From Ignelater luminosus (lineage: Eukaryota > Arthropoda > Insecta > Coleoptera > Elateridae): DNA of 64,000 nucleotides. The number at the start of each line of letters is the position of its first letter. The stretch's first letter is position 1. The notes under the pieces were generated by a model. That model was not told the origin of the DNA. It saw only the letters and a program-made list of their open reading frames with translations, and did no database searches. Where the stretch lies: contig VTPC01091262.1 in NCBI GenBank assembly GCA_011009095.1, positions 1 to 64,000 of the forward strand, read 5' to 3'. Of this stretch, positions 11,846-22,649 are shown in pieces. The translations under genes and the position numbers were made by a program.

Positions 11846-12345
11846 TACTGTTGTTGTTTCGGTGTGGTTCTCTGTGTCTACCAAGCACTCCGTCATGACA
11901 TGTAGAGTCACATCCTATCCTTCCATTTAAATCACCCATAGCTATAATTTTGTTATGAATACTTTCATAGAGTCTTTGAAGTTGTTCACAGAAAGAATCT
12001 TTCACTTTTGCCGTTGCGTCCTCATCAGGGCCGTATAGTACAATGAAAGTTAGTTTCGTGTCCGGTCTTTTTTCAATTGTGACAGTTAGAATTCTTTCGT
12101 TTATAAACGACAAGTCTCTCACAAGATCTGCTTAGTTCTTATGAATAAGACAGGCACCACCAGGCTAAGCCGTTTCTCTTCTTGCAACCTCAGAGTATAT
12201 AAGGACTAGATCTTGTGTATTATTTCGCAGCCTTGGCCTTTCTTTTTACACTCCAGCCTTCTCCATTTCTTCATTTCTTCCACCAACTCCACCTTCTTTC
12301 CGTTAATACTAGTAACATTGCATGTTGCATATTTCAAAGTTCTGC
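11846..12345 (-). pseudogene. AP-endonuclease fragment of RTE-like element (right copy)
   Basis: This is the minus-strand counterpart of 6345-6843. From about 12345 down it reads TCNVTS (the conserved tryptophan is changed), then INERILT, FIVLYGPDEDA and MGDLNGRIGCDSTCH before running into the gap. It keeps the glycine of GDLNGRIG, which is mutated in the left copy, while the left copy keeps the tryptophan mutated here. Each arm therefore has private substitutions on top of shared stops (for example in the region before VRDLSFINER). The rest of the element is not visible on this side. Confidence 0.8.
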
Positions 12346-12966
12346 GTCCGCGCCAGTTCGTTGTCCGTTTAATCAGTCTGGATTTTCCTTTTTGGCTAGG
12401 TTTAATTAGTTGACTGCTTAAATCTACATAATGCAAATGACAAAAGCAGGATGCAAAGATTGCAAAGATCTACATACGAACAATCCAGTCGCTCTTGGGA
12501 CCGATCTGAATTTAAATAAATATGCTGTTATGCGTTTGAAATTCTGATCCGAGACTATACAATGCTGAAGTTTTTAGATTAAAGTAAACATAGTAAGAAG
12601 ACCAAACTTTTTGACTATACAGTTTCCAAATTTAAACTTCATCATAAAAATAACATTTTAAGCATGAAACCTTTTCAGAATTAAAGTAGAAAGTTAAAGG
12701 ACAGAGAGTATGTAACTGATCGATGGCCAAATTGTGATGGAAATGCAATTATAAACATGAGCTCTGTTATGGTCTACAGTTCTCATTCTCTGTTGCATTC
12801 TATAACTATAATGGAAGAAAATTCTTAAATGGACTAATTAATACTGGAACGTGCTGGGCCTCTTTTGCCAAAGTTTTGAGCTGTTAGATTTGTTTACATC
12901 TCTCTCGCGGCGCCCATGATGTTTATAAAAACAAATTATGAAAAAGAAAATCAAAAGATTTAGATA

Positions 12967-13841
12967 CAGTGTGTCCCAATTTCGATGCTCACTATTGGGA
13001 TCTCGAAAATTGTAAGAGATACGAAGTCGGTTAAATTAAAAAAGTTTTGGCTATTTTGGAGATCAGTTTACTTATGCCTTTGTTTTTTCAAAAAAGTTTA
13101 CGGTTTACTAGATATTTGCTAAAAACAAAATTATTTTTTTTTAACAAAGAGCTTTTCCTACTTGGTGTGCAGTGGCTTTAAACATATGAAAATCACTGAT
13201 TTTTGTCAGATAAATTACACTTGTTATGTAACAATTGCTAAAACAGAACAAAAGACGCTTTTAAGATAATATACTGAGCAGTCATAGATAGCATCAACTA
13301 AGCATCTAATGCCCCATAAAAGCGTATTTATTTTGTTTTACCAATTTTTGCATAACAAATGAATTTCTTTGATAAAACTCCACGACTTTGTGTGTTAGAT
13401 GATGAAAAATGATTTTCACTTCATAACTCGGTAAAACAAAAGAATAATGTCAAACCATGTATCACTAAAAAGCATTTAAGGCTTGCAGTTCAGTAATATG
13501 GAAATCAAGTAGGCGTTCCATTAGAAAAAATTTGGATTTACGTTTCACCGCCGAAATAAAACAAAAGACAATTGCGAAAATAATGTTTCGGAGTAAATTC
13601 TCTAAAACACTCTCTTTGCTGTTCTTTTCTATCCTTGCTCGTTCCTGAGATATTTCACTTTAAATAAAATAAAATAATTTCGTTTTTAGAAAATATCTAG
13701 TAAGCCGTGAACTTTTTTGAAAAAACAAAAGCATAAGTAAAGTGATCTCTCAAATAGCCAAAACTTTCCTAATTTAACCTACTTCGTATCTCTTACAATT
13801 ACAAAGATCTCAATAGTAAGCCTTGCAATTGGGACACACTG
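12967..13841. mobile_element. 875-bp mariner-like MITE with long TIRs
   Basis: The ends are CAGTGTGTCCCAATT and its inverse, flanked by TA at 12965-12966 and 13842-13843. The inverted repeats extend about 190 bp inward (12967-13150 against 13665-13841), with blocks such as CAAAAGCATAAGTAAA mirrored. No transposase frame is present. The opposite arm has the uninterrupted target (TTATTATATC near 5671-5680), which confirms both edges. The terminal bases resemble the rosa-like mariner at 2140 only in the first ten or so positions, so the two may share a superfamily but are separate families. Confidence 0.88.
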
Positions 13842-14750
13842 TATATAAGAAAACTCGATTGACTCTTACATAGGAATAATTTCACTTTTCGAATCACCGA
13901 TATGAACTGGCTCTACTACATAATAGATTATGTAACTTATTTCTTCATATAACAATAATAATGATAATCGATTCATTGTAGCAACTTCCAGTGGACTTGA
14001 TGGAGGCTCATTGCAAAGCAGCTTGCGTAACCAAGAGCTATCTCTTCGACTGGTTTGTGGGTCCTATTCCATGTTAAGCATTATGAAGTAGACCAAAAGA
14101 ATATAATTTTAACGGGCGACAGTTCGTTGCACCTGGAGATATTTTCCATAAGGACAATGATAGGATGAGATGAAAAGTAACTTCGAAGCAACACGTAGTA
14201 ATAAAACTTGCCAGAATTAACATACGGTCTAATAAAATAAGATAAATATAAATAGAAAATGTAAAAAGTGATAAATAATAAATAAGTAAGAGATGAAGTA
14301 AATAAACAAGAAGACGAAAACTGTGTAACGGTTTTACAATTATTACAAAACGTAATATAGGTTTCAACGGAGGACAGCAACATTTTTTTAAGGCCGTAGG
14401 TCAAAAGCTATAAGTATTCCGCAAATGATCGGATTCGCGTGAGCTCACGTGGAAAATCAGAAGCGCTAGGTATAATATAAAAAGTGATAATTAGACCGAG
14501 GCAATGCATGCTGTGCAATAGTTGCGCGTGTAAGACAGGTGGAAAACAAAATCAATTGTTTAGTTCAATTGTACAAAGATAGAGATAAAAGATCTCAAAT
14601 TATTCAGTATGAAGACTGCTTCGCTGTGTGAAAATCCTAGTGGTTTGAACTTCAATTAAACGGACCGTCAATTAAATAGCATGCGCTTATTGTACTATGA
14701 TAACAAAATAAAAATATGACAAATTTCACAAAATCTTTTGAACAGAAATA

Positions 14751-15145
14751 ATGGAAGAAAACCTTGATAAAGCGCTCACTGCAATCGAGCGTGTCGAAGA
14801 AAAATTAAATAAATACACTAAAGATATCACAGAGCTACAGGAAAAGAATGAGGAAATGGAAGCTACTCTAAATCAAACTAGAAGATGAGATAGCTCATCT
14901 ATAAACCCAGAGCAGGAGCAACAATTTAGTTATTCACGAAATTTTGAAACAAGAAAATGAAAATTGGAAAGAGATCATTTGTAGAAACGGATTTTTAGAT
15001 AACGATTACACAGTTTGAAATTAAAAGACCACACGATTTAGATACCAAGCTTGGAAAGCGATTAATTGTCAAGTTTCCTTAACTTCAACATAGACGACGG
15101 CATTATGAAAAAAGCAACCAATCTACATGGCACTAATGAGGGGAT
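14751..15145 (+). pseudogene. L1 ORF1-like coiled-coil/RNA-binding remnant (right arm)
   Basis: ATG 14751 opens a 45-residue frame rich in heptads (MEENLDKALTAIERVEEKL), ending at a TGA caused by a frame change. Continuing in the other frames gives LEDEIAHL, SRSNNLVIH, ENENWKEI, FLDNDY and KKATNLHGTN. The motif order is that of a non-LTR retrotransposon ORF1 protein: a trimerising coiled coil, then an RNA-binding domain. The same frame change and the TAA after AHL occur in the left copy, so decay began before the arms duplicated. It runs opposite to the RTE remnant of the same arm and probably belongs to a different element. Confidence 0.42.
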
Positions 15146-15422
15146 AGCAATAAAGCAACTTCACAAACAAATGAAACAATAATAAAAAAATTCAATGCAC
15201 TAACGAACATTTTCTTCGACCGCGTATTACACTGTGTAATCATTTTCTAATTTCTGGAATGTCTTGCTAGTTTAGGAGTGAACACTTCTCATATATATAT
15301 ATATATATGAAAGTGTAAGTTAGGTACTCTTACCACCCTTTCCATTTATATAAGGAAACCCTATAAATACTCGTTTTGGTTTGAAAATTTTGTTCCAACG
15401 GTAATTGAATTAAGAAAATTAA

Positions 15423-16773
15423 TTTAAAGATGAGGAACGTTCAAACTCCATCTAGCCCCCCTTTTCTAAGCCCATCTTATCAGCACTTCTTCTACTATTG
15501 TATGTAGCGCGTTTCAATCGTGTTTTTTTGGTTTCTTTTTAGCTTTTTCACTCTTGATATAGTGATATCGTGATACTTTAGCGAGCCTAAAGTATGTAAC
15601 TAAAATCTCATCATCTACAATGTGGTATCTTGTCTCTTTCTTTGTAGAATAATTCCTCCTATTTTTCTATTACCTCAGCATGTAATTTGAAGTTTGGATG
15701 CTGTAATTTTACCGTCGTTGCTATCGTCTTTCAATATTCAAACCTATTGGAGATTCCGAGGAAAACCGCTTCTTACTAGCTTTTGTTAAATGAAGATACC
15801 TGGTGGCCTGTAATTTCTACCATTTCAATGCCTAGAAGCGAACGAAGTTTTACCGCATATTGCATAACGAGGAGCCTTCTTTATTGTTTGAATATTTAAG
15901 CTTACGTATAGTCCACTTAAAATTCTTTTTTTTTTAATGATTTTGTTTCCTGATATTTGAATATTTAATTTAACGATACCATTGCTAAATCTCTCTACTT
16001 AGTATTTAAATTATAGTAAGTAATTTATTGCATACGGGGAGATGCAATAAATATTTGTTTTGTACGACAAGTTTTCAACTAATTAACTCTAGAAAGCACT
16101 GTGAACTATCGGTTTTGCAAACGAATAGCGATAGCTTCACATTTAGGATTCTATCAAACTGTATTCGAGTTTATTTGAAAGGCAAATTATTCCTAATCAA
16201 TTATTAATATTTTTTCTATTTACTTTGTTTAACTGGATTGTTTAATTATGCAGGTAGATTAGATTAAGCAAATAACATATATACATCTTCAATAAATAAG
16301 TTGTATTTTGTAAAAATATTTATTGAGACTAATAAGGGTCATGTATTGAAGTATAATGATTTATGAAATATAATGATGCGAGTTGTATTTCTTGTAGGAT
16401 TCTTGCGTGCTATTAAATCTTTCTTTTAATTAGTATAGTGTTTTCTTGTGGTAACAAGCACATTTATTTAAGCAAAACTTTTCAGTAGATTATCTAAGTA
16501 TTGGATAGTGGTTACACTGTTTAGATTTCTTAATGTAACTAACCTATTTATTGAAATAACTAAAGATCCTAGTATCCTTGTATGTAGGGAAACAAAATAT
16601 GATTTTCTAAGTAATCAAAGGAAAATTCTACGACGTTTGTGGTTAATATAAATTGTAAAATTTGACAATTCTTACAACGCACTACAATATAAATGCATGG
16701 TAAAAGAATTACCGAAAAGATGCATTTAAAAAGGGGGCGCTAGATGGAGTTAGAACGATCATCATCTTTAAAA
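15423..16773. repeat. Non-autonomous TIR element (right-arm copy)
   Basis: This is the counterpart of 801-2020, bounded by TTTAAAGATGAGGA at 15423 and the inverse ending ATCATCTTTAAA near 16773. It is about 130 bp longer than the left copy because of an extra tract at about 15902-16027. No coding frame lies inside. Confidence 0.68.
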
Positions 16774-17833
16774 TATAGAGAATCAATGTAGATCAATACT
16801 ATTGGTTGTTAAAATTATAAATAAAATTCTACAAATACTAATAATACTTAATTCTTGTTGAGAAATGCAATGCAAATAATTATATCATCTTTTGAGATAT
16901 ATGACATCTACCTTGCCATAGGCCAGTGAACTTGAAAGGTTTTAAAAAAATTCGATTTTACTCGGAAATTTCTTTTAGTAGGATGCTAGTTCACACTCAG
17001 TTCTCCGCTTCTGATAACGATATCAAACACACAACTATTATATAATAGTAGACACCTTGTAGACAATTGCCCCAACATCTTATTTTGTTCTTAAAATATT
17101 GAGGAAACAAGAAATTTTAAATGAAACTTTGACTCCCTGAATCTCAAAAATGGTACACTTTAAGAAAAAAAGTTATATGACAAAGAAGGTTTAATTTTTG
17201 TCGAGGAAACTCATTTTAAAAACACCCTATATATTATTAAATTTAATTAATTAATAAAAGACAGACATTCTTGTTTATTGGTCTGCTGTCTCTCTTACAG
17301 ATGACATTAATCTCAGCATATCAATCATTGTAAATTAGTAAATACAAAGCAATCAAAGAAAAAGTCTACCGCGGTCTCCTTTGGAATAAAAGGCGCAAGA
17401 CGTAAATTAAAATTGATGTGCACTTGTTAACTGTGTAGCGCATTTTCTTTCTGGAGACGGTTTTCTTTGGAGTCGGTACAATCCTAGGGTCGGAATACCT
17501 CGGGTGCCAGATTTGGTTATGGGGTTTAGGGTTGGATGGAGGAATGGCTGTCAGCGGGTAATGCCGGTCACTGTCAAATAGCTAATTTCCCTGACCACTT
17601 CGATAAAAATACGAGTGCCCTCTAGTATATGTCCGAGTAAACTCATTTACGACGTGTTTTGTTGCAAAAATTTCGAATTTATACGGATGGATATGTTTTA
17701 ATTACCAATAATCACAAATGTATTAATACATCTAGTGTACAAGTTAGATTTTTGAAATCTTATTTAGGGCCCTTTTTAGCTTTAGTTTAGAACATTCTTT
17801 TTTTGAAATAGTGGCTCATGATTTTTTACGTAG

Positions 17834-19574
17834 ATGCCGCGGAACAGACTTAGACCAACGACAACTGCAAAATGGAGTAAAGAAGAGAAATGTATGACTG
17901 ATAATATAAATCTTCCAGCCAAATTAGTTTACGGTGTGAGTTCACTCGAAATTCGCTGTGCAGCTCACGTTTATGCTGAGAAACATAGTATAAAGCACAG
18001 ATTCAATAGGGAGAGAAATCTGGCTGAAAAACATTTGTTTTCTACGGAGAAATCATTCTATAACTATCCACCAACCCTAGGCAACCACCATTAATCGGAT
18101 GACAGCATTCAACAAAGAGGGGGTAACCTTGTTCTTCAAAAATTTGGAAGACATTATGGAGACATACCAGTTAACTACATCAAAAATATACAACATGGAC
18201 GAGACCGGCATCAGTGTCGTGCAAGACCCTGGTACAATCACTGTCGAAAAGGGACAGGAGAGAGAAGAGTCAGTTACAAGCTATGATAGGTGAAAAATAT
18301 AACTGTCTGCTGCAGGATCCTACATACCGTCTATGTTTATTTATTCAAGAAAGAGAATATCACCTCAGTTGGGCAAAGATGGTCTAACCGAAGCTACTTG
18401 CCACTGCTTCAAAAATGGCTGGACAAATCAAGATTTACTTGTGATATGGCTCAAACACTTTGTGAAGTTTGCAAGATTTTTTTCGGCTAAGCCTATTCTT
18501 CTTGTATTAGACAATCATTACAAGCATACATATTTTGTCGAAAAAACTTAATGGTTGTGCTTTCTATTCCACCGCACACCCCTCACAGAATGCAACCGTT
18601 AGACGTCGCATTTCATGGGCCCCTACAGTCGCCTTACGGAAAGAGTATGATTTGTGTGAAAAGAACCACTCTTTGCAGAAAATCACTCAGTACGAAGCGG
18701 CTTCTATATTTAACTAACCCTATTGTGACGCGGCTACATTTTAGGAAGAAGTTTCTGGATTTAAAGCATCTGGAATTATGCCCATCGATCCTACCTTTTT
18801 TGAAGAAAAAGATTTTGCTGGCTTCAGACTATCCATTGGGTACCAACACTGTTACAGTGATGAATGATTCCACAGTTAACCTCATGAACAAAGATCAAGC
18901 AACACCTACTCCCAAGTCCGATAATTTGCCAGGAACAACCGCCCATATAGAGAATACTACAGTATTTCTATCTGAATTGACAAATTCACTTTCAGGACCT
19001 AGCAGTATTTTGACGCCAAGTAAAACTATATTGTTTCCGTTTCTACTTCCAACAGCGACTAAAGCTAGAAAACGTGCAAACACCAAACAATACTCTGCCA
19101 TCTTGACAGCAACATCCCTGAAAGGGAATTTAGAAAACAAGGAAATAAAGAGAAACGAAAAACTGTCAAAAGATAGCTGGAAAACGGACAAGAAAAAGAT
19201 AAACATCGCCAACAAAAAGACAGTCCAAGAATATCAAGAAACCAAAGATCGCTTCAGAATTTTTTTCTTTAGGTAAAAAGTTTTGGCTTCCAAGAGGAAG
19301 AATAAAATTTATTCAAAACCTCCTACGTCAAGCTCAAGTTCAATAGACGAACAGGATCTGGAAAATATTTGTGACGACGACAGCGACGATGACATTTTTT
19401 CAACAAATGAACAAGAAACGTAGAGTTCGGAAAGAACGAAGTTTGGAATAGATGTCGAGGTTGTGGCCAGTGGGTTTACAAAGATTCCAGTGATGCCGAT
19501 GCTCCTGATAAATATCTACGAGTATGTGATTATTGTGAGCGCAGACAGAAGGTTTTCAAGAGTCTTGATTTGTA
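17834..19574 (+). pseudogene. Pogo-class (jerky/tigger-like) transposase pseudogene
   Basis: From ATG 17834 the N-terminus MPRNRLRPTTTAKWS resembles the first helix of a Psq/CENP-B-type DNA-binding domain. The region around AEKHSIKHRF and FNKEGVTLFF matches the stretch before the DDE_1 catalytic core. The catalytic aspartates are all visible: NMDETGISVVQ (about 18195), LLVLDNHYKHT (about 18506) and HRMQPLDVAFHGPL (about 18588). Near the 3' end, in a separate frame, a cysteine-rich tail reads CRGCGQWV and CDYCERR and stops at 19574. A Cys-pair zinc module like this ends some insect jerky-type pogo proteins. The gene is broken by stops and frameshifts near 18092, 18290, 18548 and 19273. No convincing TIRs were found. 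Intact relatives are nuclear cut-and-paste transposases inserting at TA. Confidence 0.85.
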
Positions 19575-20030
19575 ACTCTGTATGTATTAATTTTGGGTAA
19601 TTCTTTTATTTTTTTGAGATAACCATTGCATGCCTATAAAAATATTGTTTTATTAATTCATTTTGTTGATTAGTTTATTTTGGAAGCAAAGCTTAAATTG
19701 TTCTCGGTCGACCGTAATTACACTCATTGGTGCACCATACCTTATGGGCAATGGCGGTCAACGAAGGGTTTTAAAAATGTATGAAAATATGCCAAACTCT
19801 AAGAAGCGTGGCAATTTATACCTTATAGACATAAAGTGAACTAAATTAGCTATATGAAAGTTCAGTTACTTTTGCGCCAAGTTCTTTCGGTAACGAATTA
19901 TCTCAATTTCCGCTTAAGTGACCGCCATTTCCCCATCCTACTCTACTTGGTTCGGTCAGACGAGGTTTCACGTATAGCTGCTGTTGAGACACGGGTGTCC
20001 AGTAGTAGAGCGGCTGAAATAAATTTAAAA
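19575..20030. other. Spacer, no gene seen
   Basis: This is AT-rich sequence downstream of the pogo remnant. A short tract (CCTTATGGGCAATGGCGGTC) at 19741-19760 is loosely similar in direct orientation to the tract just after 17556, but this is too weak to call element ends. Confidence 0.5.
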
Positions 20031-20078
20031 CGGAAAGCTAAATACCATATAACCAAAACTCCAGCAACGACGACTTAC

Positions 20079-20345
20079 CTTATGAACAGTGACAACTTCA
20101 GATAAGTGTTTCTCGTGATCTGTTCAACACACAGGATGATTTTATTGACAGCGGCGACAATCGGACTGTGAGCGAGGTAAATGGAACGGCAGATGGCCCG
20201 CTTTACGAACAGTGCCGACGTCGGATAAGAGTTTTCTCGTGGTCTATCCGGCACTAGTCAACTTTAATGACAGCAGCAACAATTGGGCCACGAGCGAGAT
20301 ATACGTAACGGCACTTCCCAGCAACAACAGTGACGGTACCGGATA
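20079..20345 (+). repeat. Imperfect tandem repeat, about 120-bp unit
   Basis: Three successive units begin with ACAGTG followed by CGGATAAG or CAGATAAG (starts 20086, 20209 and 20327). Inside units 1 and 2 further blocks match in order: TTTCTCGTGATCTGTTC against TTTCTCGTGGTCTATCC, GACAGCGGCGACAAT against GACAGCAGCAACAAT, and GAGCGAG. The third unit is truncated. GC content is higher than in the flanks. No coding role is evident. Confidence 0.7.
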
Positions 20346-20929
20346 AGTGGTAGTCAGAACTCGTTTGCAGGTGATAAGCTCAATTGACAGCATGGATGGG
20401 GGTTGGGAACCTTTCGGGCTTACCGAACACTTTACTATATTCGGAAAACACTGAAAGCCTACTTTTCAACTGGTAGATTTGGCTTGCTTTATCTGCTGGC
20501 GTGAAGATTCTACATTTTCTAACGAAAACCTATTCGAATCTTAAACTCCTGATGTGACGTAAATTTTAGGTTAAACATTTGTGTTGTTTGCCCCAAGGTC
20601 ACTAAACTTGTTTGTCCTCATACCTTGCATATCAAAGGTTAACCAATTTGCTGAATTGTGCACAAACCCTGTATACTGTTTACTATTGATTCGATTATGA
20701 GTTCAGTATTATTTGGAGATTGTGAAAGTGGAGTAACTGGTAAGGATGTACTGGTTGTACTGAGTGCTTTTGATAAATTATTAACTCGTCGCCAATTCTG
20801 TTGTATTATGTGACTGATTATTATTTGACAATGCTGTAACTGTTAGAAGAATAAACAGTCTTTGTGTATTAACGAACTACTCTTTGGTAAATTTTTCTAA
20901 GGCTGTTATTATGGCTTGGCCGAAGCGAG

Positions 20930-21085
20930 CGATAAGCAAAATTTAAAGTACAGTATAGGTTTTAGTGAAGGGCAACAATAATCTTTGAAAGCGGTAGGCC
21001 AAAAGGTATGATTATCCTCCAAACAGTCGGATTTGCGTAAATCCACGTGAAGAATCAGCGGCGCTATATAGACTATAAAAAGCCT
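20930..21085 (-). repeat. Dispersed repeat also present in both inverted-repeat arms
   Basis: In reverse complement this stretch reads TGATTCTTCACGTGG, then CGCAAATCCGA, then TTGGCCTACCGC. That matches the order TGATTTTCCACGTGAGCTC, CGCGAATCCGA, TTGACCTACGGCC at 5060-5130 (and 14395-14460). It is a diverged third copy of a repeat family that is otherwise seen only in the arms. Confidence 0.65.
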
Positions 21086-21354
21086 AATTCTGTCTAAAAC
21101 TGCTCTACTTACATAATATTGACATATAAAGATTTTCAAACAAGAAAATCACAACAGTGTTTAATAAAATCGGGAATTCCGAAAATGATAAGTAAATCGG
21201 TTTGTTTACAAATTAAATTTGGTATCAATTGGAAGCTTACTTAACGTAATCTGCAATAAATCCCTAGTTTATAGGATGGCACTCTTGAATTATCATGCAA
21301 GAAAATGTAATTAACCGACATTGACTATTCTACAATTATTAACTTTATTTAATC

Positions 21355-21640
21355 TTGATACGTCCCTAGGCTAAATCCATCGCGCTTATATAATGGAAGT
21401 TGAGCCTCCTGGACTGGAAACAAATAGCTAGGCGCTTGGGGGAAGTGAAGGGATCCAAGAGAAGGTCTCTGATCCTGTAGGCGCAAAACGAAGCTCTCTG
21501 AGGAGCCTCTTGGATAGAAGTAAAAGTAGATAAGATGGTTATAGTTGAAAAATTCTTATTTGTTTACCCAATCGTTATTGAATATTCTTTTTAAGCATGT
21601 ACATCTCAAACGCAGAGCCACTATCAAAATACCATCAGGG
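21355..21640 (+). repeat. Dispersed repeat, copy 1 (partner at 59505-59910)
   Basis: Blocks shared in the same order with 59505-59910 include TCCTAGGCTAAA-like, CTAGGCGC followed by GGAAGTGA, GAGAAGGTCTC, GATCC, GGCGC, and further down TCTTTTTAAGCATGTACATC against TCATTCTTAAGCATGGACATC. The copies are strongly diverged with indels. No open frame is shared, so a non-autonomous repeat is the simplest reading. Confidence 0.65.
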
Positions 21641-22104
21641 GTTTAACGACCAACAACTGAAATTACATTTATAGTAGGAGCAAAAGCGACAGAAATTTGT
21701 TTATGATAATGATCTCGAACTTTTTACAACCAAATATCGTAATCATACAACAGCTGGTAAGATGTCAATTACCTTGAAAGGTAGAAAAAAAATTTAGTAC
21801 TTTTTACCATTCAGTTATTAAACGTTTTGTTAACTTAGAAGATAAGGCTTGATCTTGACTTTCAAGATTGCTTAATACATCCCATATTCTATGCAGTTAC
21901 TGGATCCGACACTATGAATGTTTTTTATGGCAGTGGAAAGACATCAGCTGTTAGGCTGTTTTATGTAAACCTCATTCTTCAATCCCAGTTAGGTCATGCA
22001 TGGCAGTTCTAATCAAGGCGGTTTAGAGTTTAATGTGCTCTAAGGCCAACTCAGACTTGTGCGCTCTCGCATCTTATATGGGACAAACGTATCCATCTTT
22101 AGCT

Positions 22105-22500
22105 TCCTGGAGAAGGTTAATGAAGGACACAACTGGATCTTGAGCGGTTGTACTTTTCTTAAGAGAGTAATGGAGAACAAAGAGTAACTTTTGAACGACC
22201 AAAGGTGGCCTGTTGAAAGGTCTGCTTTTATTTACTTTTTCTGATGAAGTTAATTGAGGACGAAGCTTAACTTTGGGTTTTATGGCATTCTGGAAGACAC
22301 AGACCGACCGGTTTTCATATTTACTTTACTTAAGAAAGTTAATGGAGGACGAAGCCCGATCTGGGGTTACCGAAGGTGACCTGTTGAAAGGCACAGCCTG
22401 AACCGGTTAAGGTTAATGAAGGGTGAATCGCAACTTTGAACCACCCAAGGTGGCGTGTCGGAAGGCACAGCCCGACTCCACTTTCATATTTACTTTTTGT
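22105..22500 (+). repeat. Degenerate tandem repeat, about 80-110-bp unit
   Basis: Successive copies share TTAATG(A/G)AGGACGAA or a close variant, then GATCT or ACTTTG, then GGTGACCTGTTGAAAGGCAC, then TTTCATATTTACTTT. Starts are near 22115, 22165, 22250, 22337 and 22412. A related stretch lies at 44484-44620. No protein is encoded. Confidence 0.65.
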
Positions 22501-22649
22501 CGTTATGGACGGCGAGTACTCACACTTATATCGACCAACTTTCCCATACTAGCAAGTTCGAAGAGCGGGGACACTACAAGTGGGGCAAACTGGTATGCGC
22601 GGGAGAATCGGCGTGCGACTTGCATAGCGGATGATTTATACAATTAGTT

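Larger units (their letters stand above)
11846..17556 (-). repeat. Right arm of the large inverted repeat
   Basis: This is the reverse-complement partner of 1-6843. Excluding the private 875-bp insertion at 12967-13841 and an extra tract of about 125 bp at about 15902-16027, the arm is about 4.7 kb. The left arm without its mariner is about 4.9 kb. The arm ends at 17556, where it pairs with window position 1; sequence beyond (GGTAATGCCGG) has no partner in view. Its inner end coincides with the N gap. Confidence 0.93.

Noticed and set aside
11247..12122. Long frames running through the N gap on both strands
   Set aside because: They are open only because Ns contain no stop codons; the real content is the endonuclease fragment at 11846 onward.
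1..17556. Maverick/Polinton or other giant virus-like element bounded by long TIRs
   Set aside because: No polymerase B, integrase, ATPase or capsid-type frames between the arms; the loop holds an RTE remnant and unrecognised AT-rich DNA.
17557..19860. Pogo TIRs from ATAGCTAATTT at about 17588 and its inverse-like tract at about 19850
   Set aside because: Match is about eleven bases with poor flanks and no TA duplication; below what I would accept.
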